Source of the DNA: Arthrobacter sp. Soil762
GTDB lineage: Bacteria > Actinomycetota > Actinomycetes > Actinomycetales > Micrococcaceae
DNA: 64,000 nt
Reading direction: 5' to 3'
NCBI RefSeq assembly: GCF_001428335.1
Contig: NZ_LMSG01000012.1
Coordinates: 250,659 to 314,658, forward strand
Every line of letters starts with the position of its first letter. Position 1 is the stretch's first letter. Shown here one piece after another: positions 38,574 through 47,430 of this stretch. The notes beneath the pieces were generated by a model. It was not told the origin of the DNA, searched no databases, and saw nothing but the letters and a program-made list of their open reading frames with translations. Both the position numbers and the translations under genes were made by a program.

Positions 38574-38981
38574 TTGAAACCGAAACAGAAGGAGCGCGGC
38601 GCAGTAGCCGTTGAAATGGCAATTTTGTTGCCCCTACTGCTCTTAATTCTCATTGGCACTATGGAGTTTGGTCGTGTATTCAACGTTCTAAACTCGTTGA
38701 CTCAGGCCGCTCGTGAGGGCGCCCGGCATGCTGCCATCCACTACAACGACGCGGACCTTGATGTTGGAGGCACGGCATTGGCAGCAGCTCCATCCCTCGC
38801 AGGGCTGGGTGTAGCGGTTGACGACGATGCCGACAGCTGTTCCCCAGGAGCGAATGTGACTGTGACCACCAGCGTCACGCTTGGTTCCCTTTCGGGCTTT
38901 CTTGATGCCGGCTTCTTCGGATCTCCAGGTATCTTCCCAATGGCGCTCGAAGGAGTAGGAGTGATGAGATGCGGTGGCTGA
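38574..38981 (+). CDS. tadE: TadE-like pseudopilin (tad locus 1)
   Basis: The 135-residue protein begins KPKQKERGAVAVEMAILLPL, with a cleavable Gly followed by a hydrophobic helix and Glu5, the TadE/TadF minor-pilin pattern, then TMEFGRVFNVLNSLTQAARE. It is predicted to be a minor pilin or pseudopilin of the Tad pilus. The start appears to be TTG at 38574 with GGGGAG upstream. It overlaps tadG by 13 bp. The C-terminal domain carries two Cys (SCSPG and MRCGG), which might form a disulfide outside the membrane. Confidence 0.85.
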   Translation: MKPKQKERGAVAVEMAILLPLLLLILIGTMEFGRVFNVLNSLTQAAREGARHAAIHYNDADLDVGGTALAAAPSLAGLGVAVDDDADSCSPGANVTVTTSVTLGSLSGFLDAGFFGSPGIFPMALEGVGVMRCGG

Positions 38982-40030
38982 ACCTGACTTCGAAGTTCGA
39001 CGGTAACGGTCCCGAACAAGTCCACGGGAAGGAGCGAGGGGCCGCTGCGGTACTCGTGGCAATCTCTATGGTGGTTCTACTGGGCTTCGGCGCGCTGGCC
39101 GTAGACGTCGGAGCCATGTATGCAGAGAAAGCTCAGTTGCAGAACGGAGCAGACGCGACTGCCCTCGCCATTGCAGGTGATTGCGCCAAAGGTCTTAACT
39201 GTGCCGCGGCAATGACTGACTCTGATAACCGGCTCGCTGACGACAACGCCAGGGATGGCGCCAGCGGGGTTTTCTCGGTTACCCAACCAAATACCACCAC
39301 TGTGCGCGTTGAGACCAACGCCCAAGCACCGGGTTCCACAGACGATAGCTTCGCGTTGTACTTTGCCCGGGTCTTGGGCCATGAGAGCAGCGTCATTCAC
39401 GCCAGAGCTGAGGCCACCTGGGGCACTCCTTCAGCAGCGAAGACTTTGCCATGGACAATCAGCGAGTGTGTGTTCAAGCAATTTCTGTCGCCCTCGCAGC
39501 TTGCCGAATTCAACTCAACGCAGACCTTTACAGGTGATCCTGTCCCCACACGCATCCTCTTCCGATATGACCAGAATGTGCCCACATTTCCAGGCTGCGA
39601 CGCTCAAAACGGCTATGCACCCGGTGGGTTTGGTTGGCTCGACACCGACAGTGGCTGCTCAACCGACATCGACGTCGCCAACAGCGAAGTGGGCAGCAAC
39701 CCGGGCAACGACTTGCCGAACGTCTGCCACGACATGCCTGCCACGATCAAGGATGCGCCGGTCCTCATCCCCGTGTTTACGACCGCTACAAAGAACGGCC
39801 AGAAGACAGAGTACGAGTTGTCTGGCTTTCTCGCTTTTCAAGTAACCGGTTTCAAGTTCGGCGGTGGTCCGGGGCTCACCGACCTGGATCCACTCGCCCC
39901 AGCCTGCGATGGCGGTAACTGCCGAGGCATTCAAGGCTACTTCACCCGCTTCGTCTCGATTGAAGAGGGAATAGCCTCTACGGGCGGACAACCCAATTAC
40001 GGTGCCACGCGGGTCTTTCTAAGCAATTGA
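38969..40030 (+). CDS. tadG: TadG-like pilus assembly protein (tad locus 1)
   Basis: The 353-residue protein has an N-terminal Tad-type helix: KERGAAAVLVAISMVVLLGF then GALAVDVGAMYAEKAQLQNG and ADATALAIA, the Tad_N signature. A large extracellular domain of about 290 residues follows, rich in Gly and Cys (ECVFK, FPGCDAQNG, DSGCSTDID, CDGGNCRGIQG), probably disulfide-bonded. It is a membrane-anchored component with a putative role in pilus assembly or adhesion. The ATG at 38969 lies inside the end of tadE, 7 nt after GGAG. Its partner at 46351-47391 has a similar cysteine layout. Confidence 0.82.
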   Translation: MRWLNLTSKFDGNGPEQVHGKERGAAAVLVAISMVVLLGFGALAVDVGAMYAEKAQLQNGADATALAIAGDCAKGLNCAAAMTDSDNRLADDNARDGASGVFSVTQPNTTTVRVETNAQAPGSTDDSFALYFARVLGHESSVIHARAEATWGTPSAAKTLPWTISECVFKQFLSPSQLAEFNSTQTFTGDPVPTRILFRYDQNVPTFPGCDAQNGYAPGGFGWLDTDSGCSTDIDVANSEVGSNPGNDLPNVCHDMPATIKDAPVLIPVFTTATKNGQKTEYELSGFLAFQVTGFKFGGGPGLTDLDPLAPACDGGNCRGIQGYFTRFVSIEEGIASTGGQPNYGATRVFLSN

Positions 40031-40090
40031 GGCCCACACAGAGCCGGGTTTCTCCGACTCATTCAGTCTCATCTAAAAAGGAGCAATGAA

Positions 40091-40873
40091 GTGAAATCAC
40101 GCCTACTGGGAGGCATTGCGGCACTAGTGTTGGCAATCATCGGAACTGCACTACTCGTGGTTTATGTACAGGGAGCCGACGCTAGGGCAGCGCAAGGGCT
40201 CGAACCCGTAAATGTGCTCGTGATCAAAGAATCGGTACCCGCCGGCACCAAAGCAGAAGACCTCAACAAATTCGTCCAAGTGGAAGCAATTCCGCAGGCT
40301 GCAGTTCCCGAAGGAGCCCTTGAGCATCTCAACGATCAGTCAGGCAAGGTAACCTCCGTCGCTTTAGAGCCCGGGGAACAGCTCCTCGCATCCCGGCTCG
40401 TCGATCCCCGAGAACTCGTGCCAGGGACCGTTCCCGTTCCCGATGGACTGGAAGAGGTCACATTCCTCCTCTCCCCTGAGCGCATCCTGGGCGGCCGCCT
40501 TGAGGCTGGTGACACGGTCACTGTCTACACATCCTTCAAATCCGAGGACGGCATGCCAGCAGACGCCACCGTTCCAGCCGAGATCAAGGGCTGGAAGCAG
40601 TCCACGGGCCTTCTGTTCCATGACGTCCTGGTGACAGCGGTGCAGAAAGCGGCACCCGATACCAAGAAGTCCGGGAGCAACGACGGCACTGGGACTACAG
40701 ATAGCGGAATCGCGATGCCAAACGGGTCCGCATTCATCACCGTCGCCAGGAGCGACGCCGATGCAGCCAAGATGGTTTTTGGCGCAGAGTTCGGCACGAT
40801 CTGGCTTGCCAAGCAGACGGACGCCACCACGAAGAGTGACCCCCCGGTCACAACCTTTGGAGGACTGTACTAA
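40091..40873 (+). CDS. cpaB: CpaB/RcpC-type pilus assembly protein (tad locus 1)
   Basis: The 260-residue protein has an N-terminal membrane anchor (LLGGIAALVLAIIGTALLVV), then an SAF-like domain (VNVLVIKESVPAGTKAEDL, LEPGEQLLASRLVDP) and the RcpC region 'VTFLLSPERILGGRLEAGDT'. CpaB proteins sit in the envelope and are needed for Tad pilus assembly, although the outer-membrane secretin they work with in Gram-negatives is absent here. The start is a GTG after AAGGAGC. The stop and the cpaE start share one base (TAATG). Confidence 0.86.
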   Translation: MKSRLLGGIAALVLAIIGTALLVVYVQGADARAAQGLEPVNVLVIKESVPAGTKAEDLNKFVQVEAIPQAAVPEGALEHLNDQSGKVTSVALEPGEQLLASRLVDPRELVPGTVPVPDGLEEVTFLLSPERILGGRLEAGDTVTVYTSFKSEDGMPADATVPAEIKGWKQSTGLLFHDVLVTAVQKAAPDTKKSGSNDGTGTTDSGIAMPNGSAFITVARSDADAAKMVFGAEFGTIWLAKQTDATTKSDPPVTTFGGLY

Positions 40874-42072
40874 TGAGCCGCTTTGTTGCCATCACAGCGG
40901 TTCGGGATTTTGAGGGCCGCGTTCGGCAGGCGATCACCGGCGCCCTGCACGGCGAGCTGCAGACCCTTACCCCGGACGTCCTGCGGGGTGGTCCAGATGA
41001 TGTCTTCAAGCAGCTCAACGGGGCACCGCCGGAAGTCCTGATTCTAGGCCCTGGCGTAGCACCAGACGACGCGCTGAAGCTCGCAACAGTATTTGACCTT
41101 CAGTACCCGGAGGTCAGCCTCCTTCTAATTGCCGAGCCCACGCCCGATCTTGTGCTTCGTGCTATGCACTCTGGCATCAGAGACGTTGTCACCCCGGAAA
41201 TCGTCGTTAACGACCTCCGCATCCTCCTCGAACGCGCATGCCTCGCTTCAGCGAGTCGGCGTAGGGGAATGGCACCGGCTGCCGAATCGGGGCAGGAGCG
41301 TGGCCGCGTAATCGCGGTGATGTCCCCCAAGGGAGGAGTCGGCAAAACCACTGTGGCCACTAACCTGGCCATCGGGTTGGGCAAGGTCGCTCCAATGGCC
41401 GTGGTGATTGTGGATCTGGATCTGCAGTTCGGTGATGTGGCGTCAGGACTCATGCTTGAGCCTGAGCACTGCATTACTGAAGCTGTGCATGGCACTGCAG
41501 CCCAGGACTCGATGGTCCTTAAGGCGTTCCTCACCGTGCATCCCGCCGGCATCTATGCACTCTGTGCACCCCGGACGCCAGCTGAGTCGGACTACATAAC
41601 GGCGGACCATGTCAGCCGCCTGATCAACCAGCTGGCAGGTGAATTCAAGTACGTCATTGTGGACACTGCCCCCGGGTTAGGGGAACACGTCCTGGCCACT
41701 CTCGAGCAGGCCACCGACGGCGTCTGGGTGTGCGGGATGGATGTGCCAAGCGTCCGGGGCCTCCGCAAGTCCTTCAGTGTCCTTAAGGAACTGCAACTCC
41801 TGCCGCAAGGCAGGCATACCGTACTCAACTTTGCGGACCGGAAAAGCGGACTCTCAGTGCAGGATGTCGAGGCCACCATCGGCGTCCCGATAGATGCCAT
41901 CATTCCACGTTCACGGACGCTTCCGTTCTCAACTAATCGCGGTGTTCCGGTGCTGCAGAGCACCATCAGAGACTCAGCCTCAAAAGGCCTTAAGAGGCTG
42001 GTGGATCGCTTCGACCCGCTTTGGGTGTCTTCAACCCACAACAAACTTCACCGAAGGGTGGTTGTATCGTGA
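40873..42072 (+). CDS. cpaE: CpaE/TadZ-like ParA-family ATPase (tad locus 1)
   Basis: The 399-residue protein has a degenerate receiver domain at about 1-125, in which the usual phospho-Asp position (EVLILGPGV) is Gly. A MinD/ParA ATPase domain follows with the deviant Walker A SPKGGVGKTT, Walker B-like VVIVDLDLQFGDV and YVIVDTAPG. TadZ/CpaE proteins place the pilus machine at a cell site. The loss of the receiver Asp is usual in the family. It overlaps cpaF by GTGA. The C-terminus HNKLHRRVVVS closely resembles that of its partner at 48186-49382. Confidence 0.9.
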   Translation: MSRFVAITAVRDFEGRVRQAITGALHGELQTLTPDVLRGGPDDVFKQLNGAPPEVLILGPGVAPDDALKLATVFDLQYPEVSLLLIAEPTPDLVLRAMHSGIRDVVTPEIVVNDLRILLERACLASASRRRGMAPAAESGQERGRVIAVMSPKGGVGKTTVATNLAIGLGKVAPMAVVIVDLDLQFGDVASGLMLEPEHCITEAVHGTAAQDSMVLKAFLTVHPAGIYALCAPRTPAESDYITADHVSRLINQLAGEFKYVIVDTAPGLGEHVLATLEQATDGVWVCGMDVPSVRGLRKSFSVLKELQLLPQGRHTVLNFADRKSGLSVQDVEATIGVPIDAIIPRSRTLPFSTNRGVPVLQSTIRDSASKGLKRLVDRFDPLWVSSTHNKLHRRVVVS

Positions 42073-43547
42073 GGCTTTCAGATCGGCTCTCCAGGTCAAA
42101 CAACGACGGCGGCGCAGCCATCCCAGAAGACATCGCTGCTACAGCAGTCGAAATCTCACCGCCAACGCGGGGACTTAAGGACTTGCCGCCAGCACCGGCC
42201 CGCCCATCATTTGGATCACCATTGGCATCTTTGAACGGAACACCACCGCCAGTTGTCGATGCCTTGGCCGGACTCAAACAGCGGGCTGCGCTTGCGCTTT
42301 TCGAACGCATGGGAACCCGGTTCGGTGATTCCTCGGGGTCCGAAGACGAGCTCCGGGCATCTGCAGTCGAGGAGCTTTCGGCGGTCATCGACGATGAACA
42401 AGTTCCGTTGTCGCCGGAAGAACGGCGCCGGTTGATCCGCGAAATTGCGGACGAGGTCATGGGTTTCGGACCACTACAACGACTCCTGGAGGATCCGTCC
42501 GTAACTGAGATCATGGTGAATCGCTTTGACCAGATCTACATCGAGCGAAACGGCCATCTCAGCTTGACGGGTTCGCAGTTCAGCTCCGATGACCACCTGC
42601 GAAAAGTCATCGAGCGCATCGTGTCGAAGGTCGGTCGTCGAATCGACGAATCATCGCCCCTGGTAGATGCGCGCTTGGAGGATGGCTCTCGAGTGAACGC
42701 CATCATCCCACCTCTTGCGGTGAATGGCCCGTCCCTCACCATTCGCAAGTTCAGCCATGTGCCGCTGACGGTGCGTAACCTCATTGAGTGGGGTTCCATC
42801 ACGGTAGAAATGGCGGAACTTCTTAGTGCGTGCGTCAAGGCCCGGCTGAACATCATCGTTTCCGGCGGAACAGGTACAGGTAAGACCACCTTGCTGAACG
42901 TACTGTCCTCTTTCATCCCCGAAGAGGATCGCATTGTGACCATCGAAGACGCTGTAGAACTCCAACTGCAACAAGAGCACGTGGTTCGCTTAGAAAGCCG
43001 GCCGCCGAACATCGAAGGCAAGGGTGCGATCGGCATCCGCGAACTGGTCCGCAATTCGCTCCGCATGCGCCCGGACCGAATCATTGTGGGGGAGGTCCGC
43101 AGCGGCGAGTCTCTGGACATGCTTCAGGCGATGAACACCGGTCACGATGGTTCCCTTTCCACAGTGCACGCCAATTCCCCACGCGACGCCGTTGCCCGTC
43201 TGGAGACGTTGGTTCTCATGGCCGGAATGGACTTGCCGCTTCGAGCCATCCGCGAGCAAGTGTCGTCAGCGGTCGACCTCATCATCCAGGTGACCAGGCT
43301 GCGCGATGGGAGCCGCCGGGTGACGCATGTAACGGAGGTCCAGGGTATGGAAGGCGACATCGTAACTCTCCAAGACGTGTTTCTTTTCGACTATGCAGCG
43401 GGAATGGACGCGCAGGGGAGATTCCTCGGCAAGCCTGTCTCCACTGGAATACGTCCGCGGTTTTTGGACCGCTTCTCGGAACTGGGCATCACCGTGTCGC
43501 CTGCCGTGTTTGGCGGCGGCATGAATCCACCACAGGGGAGGCGGTAG
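42069..43547 (+). CDS. cpaF: CpaF/TadA secretion ATPase (tad locus 1)
   Basis: The 492-residue hexameric motor ATPase of the type II/IV secretion superfamily powers pilus extrusion. Motifs are Walker A SGGTGTGKTTLLNVLSSF, Asp-box RIVTIEDAVELQ, Walker B 'LRMRPDRIIVGEVRSGE', and His-box 'GHDGSLSTVHANSPRDA'. The GTG at 42069 overlaps the cpaE stop (GTGA) and gives VRLSDRLS, matching MKLSDRIN of the second copy, which supports this start. The N-terminal 70 residues are Pro/Ala-rich and probably unstructured. Confidence 0.93.
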   Translation: MRLSDRLSRSNNDGGAAIPEDIAATAVEISPPTRGLKDLPPAPARPSFGSPLASLNGTPPPVVDALAGLKQRAALALFERMGTRFGDSSGSEDELRASAVEELSAVIDDEQVPLSPEERRRLIREIADEVMGFGPLQRLLEDPSVTEIMVNRFDQIYIERNGHLSLTGSQFSSDDHLRKVIERIVSKVGRRIDESSPLVDARLEDGSRVNAIIPPLAVNGPSLTIRKFSHVPLTVRNLIEWGSITVEMAELLSACVKARLNIIVSGGTGTGKTTLLNVLSSFIPEEDRIVTIEDAVELQLQQEHVVRLESRPPNIEGKGAIGIRELVRNSLRMRPDRIIVGEVRSGESLDMLQAMNTGHDGSLSTVHANSPRDAVARLETLVLMAGMDLPLRAIREQVSSAVDLIIQVTRLRDGSRRVTHVTEVQGMEGDIVTLQDVFLFDYAAGMDAQGRFLGKPVSTGIRPRFLDRFSELGITVSPAVFGGGMNPPQGRR

Positions 43548-43550
43548 TCG

Positions 43551-44492
43551 GTGGAGAATCCAATCGTCCTCATAGCCGCCATTGTGGCGTGCTTCGGCGC
43601 ATTGCTTGTGCTGTTCCTCGTTGTTCTGAAGCCACAGTATGGAGCAATTCCCGTAGACCGCAGGCGTCCCGAGTCGGCGCCGGATCAGTCATCATTCAGC
43701 AGAGTTTCACAATCAGTTGTCAATGGCATGGGCGGAGTTCTGGGCAAGTCCGGCGGACCCTTCAACCAAAATTTACTGTACAACGCCGGCATAAAGATGG
43801 GACCCGCTGATTTCACCGTCATGGTGGCAGTCGTTTCCTTCTTGGCTGGTTTCATGGGGGCACTGCTGACCAACCCTGTGATCGGCGTCGTCCTAGGTGC
43901 AGTAGTACCCTTCGTAACGCGTCTGGTCCTGAGTATCCGCACTGACAAACGCCGCGGCAAGTTCGAATCCCAACTCATTGACACCATCCAGATGCTTATT
44001 GGTGGGCTGCGCGCGGGTCACAGCGTTATGAGGTCCATGGAGGCTGCGGGCTTGGAATCCGAGGCACCCACCTCTGAAGAGCTGCGAAGGATCGTTAACG
44101 AAACGCACATCGGGATGGACCTCCGGCAGGCATTGGATGAAACAGCCGAACGAATGGACAGCGAGGACTTCCGTTGGATCGGGCAAGCCATCCAGATCAA
44201 CAGGGAAGTTGGTGGCGATCTTGCCGAGGTACTTGAACAAGTGGCAGGAACGATCCGCGAGCGTAGTGAGATCAAAGGACAGGTTCGCTCCCTGAGTGCT
44301 GAAGGCAAGATGTCTGCCGTGGTCCTGATGGGCATGCCAGTCGCTGTTGCGGTCATGCTTTCGTTCATCAATCCGACCTACATGAGCGTTTTCGTTGAGG
44401 AGCCCGTGGGCAACCTGCTCGTGGCCGTCAGCCTGGTCATGTTCATCTGTGGTGGGTTCTGGATGAGCCGCACCGTAAAGATCAAGTTCTAG
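43551..44492 (+). CDS. tadB: TadB-like inner-membrane platform protein (tad locus 1)
   Basis: The 313-residue protein has an N-terminal hydrophobic helix, a paired hydrophobic region near 85-125 and two more at the C-terminus, with the T2SSF core between: LIDTIQMLIGGLRAGHSVMR, FRWIGQAIQINREVGGDLAE and VLEQVAGTIRERSEIKGQVR. It forms part of the membrane platform on which CpaF acts. The start is a GTG 3 bp after the cpaF stop with GGGGAGG upstream. Confidence 0.9.
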   Translation: MENPIVLIAAIVACFGALLVLFLVVLKPQYGAIPVDRRRPESAPDQSSFSRVSQSVVNGMGGVLGKSGGPFNQNLLYNAGIKMGPADFTVMVAVVSFLAGFMGALLTNPVIGVVLGAVVPFVTRLVLSIRTDKRRGKFESQLIDTIQMLIGGLRAGHSVMRSMEAAGLESEAPTSEELRRIVNETHIGMDLRQALDETAERMDSEDFRWIGQAIQINREVGGDLAEVLEQVAGTIRERSEIKGQVRSLSAEGKMSAVVLMGMPVAVAVMLSFINPTYMSVFVEEPVGNLLVAVSLVMFICGGFWMSRTVKIKF

Positions 44493-44502
44493 GGGGGACC
44501 TC

Positions 44503-45381
44503 ATGACTCCAATAGCCTGGCTTATCATCGCGGCCATTATGCTGCCGCTGGCCTACTTCACGTGGGTTCTGGTCACATTAGACCGACGTGGAGCTCTAGC
44601 AGTCCAATCAAATCTCGGCCAGGGATTCGCCCAGAACGGGGCAATTGCTTCTACGCGTCCTCCCCTGATGCTGGGAGTTGCGAAAAAGCTCACGTCTGGC
44701 AGTTACGAAGCAAAACTAGATCGATGGCTTTCTCTGGCAGGCCGTCCCGTGTCGATGCCCCTTGAGAAGCTGATCGTAGCCAAGCCGCTTCTTGCTCTGG
44801 CGGGAGCGGTAGTCGGCATTCTGGTCTTTCGTAACTCACCAACGCCGCAGAGTGTTGGCATCGGGCTCTTCGTGACCGTACTTGGCTACTTCGTTCCGGA
44901 CCTGTTGGTGTACAACAAGGGGGTAAAGCGCCAGGAAGCCATAGAACTCGAGTTGCCGAACACGCTCGACCAGATGCTTATCTCTGTGGAGGCAGGACTA
45001 GGCTTCGAAGCTGCCATGGCTAGGGCCGGTCAGTACGGGGAGGGACCTCTGGCCCAAGAGCTGATGCGGACACTCCAGGACATGCAAGTTGGGCGTCCTC
45101 GCCAGGAGTCTTACCAAGCTCTCGCAGAAAGGTCTTCGGTGGCAGATTTGCGCAGCTTCGTGCGTGCCGTTGTCCAAGCCGATAAGTACGGCATTGGCCT
45201 CGCAAGAGTCCTCCGTACACAAGCCAAGCAGGCAAGGGTGAAGCGCCGGCAGCGAGCGGAGGAAAGGGCAATGAAACTGCCGGTCAAAGTACTTTTCCCG
45301 CTCCTCGTTTTCATTTTCCCGGTGCTCTTCATCGTCCTCCTCGGCCCGGCAGCCATCAACATCATGAAAATACTGTTCTAA
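44503..45381 (+). CDS. tadC: TadC-like inner-membrane platform protein (tad locus 1)
   Basis: The 292-residue protein is the second T2SSF platform subunit. It shows LELPNTLDQMLISVEAGLGF, 'GPLAQELMRTLQDMQVGRPR' and VQADKYGIGLARVLRTQAKQ, and ends in a hydrophobic helix, KVLFPLLVFIFPVLFIVLLG. It begins 10 bp after tadB. A perfect intrinsic terminator follows, closing the first tad operon. Confidence 0.9.
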   Translation: MTPIAWLIIAAIMLPLAYFTWVLVTLDRRGALAVQSNLGQGFAQNGAIASTRPPLMLGVAKKLTSGSYEAKLDRWLSLAGRPVSMPLEKLIVAKPLLALAGAVVGILVFRNSPTPQSVGIGLFVTVLGYFVPDLLVYNKGVKRQEAIELELPNTLDQMLISVEAGLGFEAAMARAGQYGEGPLAQELMRTLQDMQVGRPRQESYQALAERSSVADLRSFVRAVVQADKYGIGLARVLRTQAKQARVKRRQRAEERAMKLPVKVLFPLLVFIFPVLFIVLLGPAAINIMKILF

Positions 45382-45415
45382 GCAAGCCCGCCGCGCCACT
45401 CGGCGCCCAAATACC

Positions 45416-45455
45416 GGACCCCCTCGGAACCCAGAACCGAGGGGGTCCGTTTGTG
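45416..45455 (+). terminator. intrinsic terminator of tad locus 1
   Basis: A perfect 12-bp stem, GGACCCCCTCGG (45416-45427) and CCGAGGGGGTCC (45437-45448), with a 9-nt loop, is followed by GTTTGTG. It separates the two tad loci, so the second must have its own promoter in the 187 bp before flp 2. No clear -35/-10 pair was identified there. Confidence 0.92.
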
Positions 45456-45641
45456 TGCCCCGGCCTCGAGCCATTCCGAGCCTCAACACAATAAACGCGA
45501 AGGTGGAACGCAGGAAATGCGCAAGATAGGAAGCCTTTGCGCAGGATGTAGCGAGGTCCGATCAATGTCGCATCAAGGATTGCTAGCTTCAGTATCAGAG
45601 CTGGTGCAGGGCCAGCCATCCGACTCGCTCAGGAGTACGAA

Positions 45642-45833
45642 ATGCTTTCTCTTATCGCCACCCTTCAGACACTCGGTGTCAAACTTAAGAACCGCCTCGA
45701 CAACGAAAAGGGCGCAACTGCTGTCGAATACGGCATCATGGTTGGCCTCATCGCCGTCGTCATCATCGTCGCCGTGAGCCTTTTGGGCACAACGCTGGAC
45801 GGCCTCTTCGACACGGTCAACAACACCATCTAA
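45642..45833 (+). CDS. flp: Flp-type class IVb pilin (tad locus 2)
   Basis: The 63-residue prepilin has leader MLSLIATLQTLGVKLKNRLD then NEKG, and the mature start ATAVEYGIMVGLIAVVIIVA, again with Glu5-Tyr6 after the Gly cleavage site. It ends LFDTVNNTI, where flp 1 ends LFQDVNGQLP. AGGAG lies 6-7 nt before the ATG. It is the predicted major subunit of the second pilus. The two pilins share the core helix but differ in leader and tail, so mixed filaments cannot be excluded. Confidence 0.92.
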   Translation: MLSLIATLQTLGVKLKNRLDNEKGATAVEYGIMVGLIAVVIIVAVSLLGTTLDGLFDTVNNTI

Positions 45834-45893
45834 GCCGCCACCTCCCGGGAGCAATTTGGGACTTCGGACGTGGCGATCTAACCACGCTCAAGG

Positions 45894-45934
45894 GGTTGTG
45901 CGGGGCAGCCCAAAACTGCGCCGCACAACCTGTT
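45894..45934 (+). terminator. hairpin after flp 2 (attenuator or terminator)
   Basis: Arms GGTTGTGCGGGGCAG (45894-45908) and CTGCGCCGCACAACC (45916-45930) pair along 15 bp with one G-G mismatch and a 7-nt loop, followed by TGTTTCC. The position between flp and tadE matches the hairpin in locus 1, although the sequences differ. Confidence 0.75.
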
Positions 45935-45979
45935 TCCACGCCCTGAAAACAGTGCAGCTCACTGGAATACAAGAGAGGG

Positions 45980-46363
45980 ATGCGGCGGATGCGTGAACCA
46001 TCAGAGCGCGGGGCGGCCGCCGTCGAGTTCGCGATCCTGTTGCCTGTTCTCCTCATGCTGGTGCTGGGAACCATTGAATTCGGCCGCGCCTACAATGCCC
46101 AGATCACCCTCACGAATGCCGCCCGCGACGGCGTCCGGGTCATGGCAATCGGCAATGACCCCGCCGGCGCGAAGACCGCGGCTAAAAATGCGGCAGCATC
46201 CGTCAGCACGGCGATTCCCACCTCCGACGTCACGCTCAGCACCGATGTCTGCAGCACCGGCAACCAGGTGACGTTGACCATCAAGTACAAACTGTCCACC
46301 ATCACCGGCATCGCCGGCCCGTTTCCGATGACAGGAAAAGGAGTCATGCTGTGCGGCGGCTGA
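45980..46363 (+). CDS. tadE: TadE-like pseudopilin (tad locus 2)
   Basis: The 127-residue protein begins REPSERGAAAVEFAILLPVL, then GTIEFGRAYNAQITLTNAAR, the TadE pattern with Glu5 after the cleavage Gly. It carries two Cys (STDVCSTGN and MLCGG). The start is ATG at 45980, preceded by AGAGAGGG. It overlaps the following tadG by 13 bp, exactly as in locus 1. Confidence 0.86.
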   Translation: MRRMREPSERGAAAVEFAILLPVLLMLVLGTIEFGRAYNAQITLTNAARDGVRVMAIGNDPAGAKTAAKNAAASVSTAIPTSDVTLSTDVCSTGNQVTLTIKYKLSTITGIAGPFPMTGKGVMLCGG

Positions 46364-47391
46364 CCCAGGACACGCAAGCCAACGAACGCGGCGCCATCAC
46401 TGTCATCGTGGCACTCCTCATGGTGGTCCTCCTTGGCTCCGTGGCGATCGCCGTCGACTTCGGAGTGATCCACTCCGAACGCGCACAGCTCCAGAGCGGC
46501 GCCGACGCCGCCGCCATCGGCATGGCCCAGAAGTGCGCCCGTGATGCCAGCGATCCGTTATGTTCGACGACGTCAACGCTCGCCGGAAGCCTCGCGAACC
46601 AAAATGCCCTGGACGGCATGAGCAAGGTCCACTCCATTGCGCTCGATAAGACAGCGCGGACTGTGGCTGTTGCGACATCGGCGAAGGAAACCGGCGGCAC
46701 CGATAACTCGGTGTCCCTGTTCTTCGCGGACATACTCGGTGTCCCCACCAAAGAGGTCGGAGCCCGGTCTTCGGCTGTGTGGGGCAGTCCAAAGGCCGGA
46801 CGGACCGCTTTTCCTCTCGCCTTCTCCATCTGCCAGGTGAAGGGCCATGTCGATGGTTCGCTTCAGCTCCTCCAGGATCACGGTTCGAATACCAACCCGG
46901 ACTGCAACTACGGGCCGTCCGGCGCTGCCGTGGCCGGCGGCTTCGGCTGGCTGGCACCTGACGCCGGTAAATGCGGCGGCACCATCGATCTTGCCCTCAG
47001 CGAAGGCGGCAGCGATACCGGCAACAACGCCCCGGGGAACTGCTCCACAGAACTCAACCGCTGGGCCAGTGAAATCACCGCTGGCAGGGAGATCGTCGTC
47101 CTCCTTCCCGTTTTCAACAGCGTTGTCGGCACCGGGACAGGTGCCGTGTACGGCCTGATATCTTTTGCCGCCTTCAAAGTCACCGGCTGGAAGTTCAGCG
47201 GAAACAGCGGGCTACCCTACGAATTCCGCAGCGAAATCTCTGCAGCCACCGGCGTGACGTCGTCCACTGAATGTAAAGGCGACTGCCGCGGAATCATCGG
47301 CAGCTTCGTCAAGTACGTCTCCCTCGCCGACGGCTACACGCTCGGACCAGTGGACGAGTACGGCGCCACCATCGCCCGCATGACCCTGTAG
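46351..47391 (+). CDS. tadG: TadG-like pilus assembly protein (tad locus 2)
   Basis: The 346-residue protein has the Tad_N helix: ERGAITVIVALLMVVLLGSV then AIAVDFGVIHSERAQLQSGA. An extracellular domain follows with Cys pairs in FSICQVKG, NPDCNYGPSG, DAGKCGGTID and CKGDCRGIIGSF. The GTG at 46351 is inside the end of tadE. The domain ends EYGATIARMTL, aligning with NYGATRVFLSN of the first copy, so the two are clear paralogues despite divergence. Confidence 0.83.
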   Translation: MRRLTQDTQANERGAITVIVALLMVVLLGSVAIAVDFGVIHSERAQLQSGADAAAIGMAQKCARDASDPLCSTTSTLAGSLANQNALDGMSKVHSIALDKTARTVAVATSAKETGGTDNSVSLFFADILGVPTKEVGARSSAVWGSPKAGRTAFPLAFSICQVKGHVDGSLQLLQDHGSNTNPDCNYGPSGAAVAGGFGWLAPDAGKCGGTIDLALSEGGSDTGNNAPGNCSTELNRWASEITAGREIVVLLPVFNSVVGTGTGAVYGLISFAAFKVTGWKFSGNSGLPYEFRSEISAATGVTSSTECKGDCRGIIGSFVKYVSLADGYTLGPVDEYGATIARMTL

Positions 47392-47430
47392 CCCACTCGC
47401 ACCCGCCAATCCCCAACCCAGGAGTAAAAA

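Noticed and set aside
45451..45777. 108-residue open frame across the start of flp 2
   Set aside because: It is out of frame with flp, lacks motifs and overlaps the terminator region; the Flp pilin in the other frame is clear.
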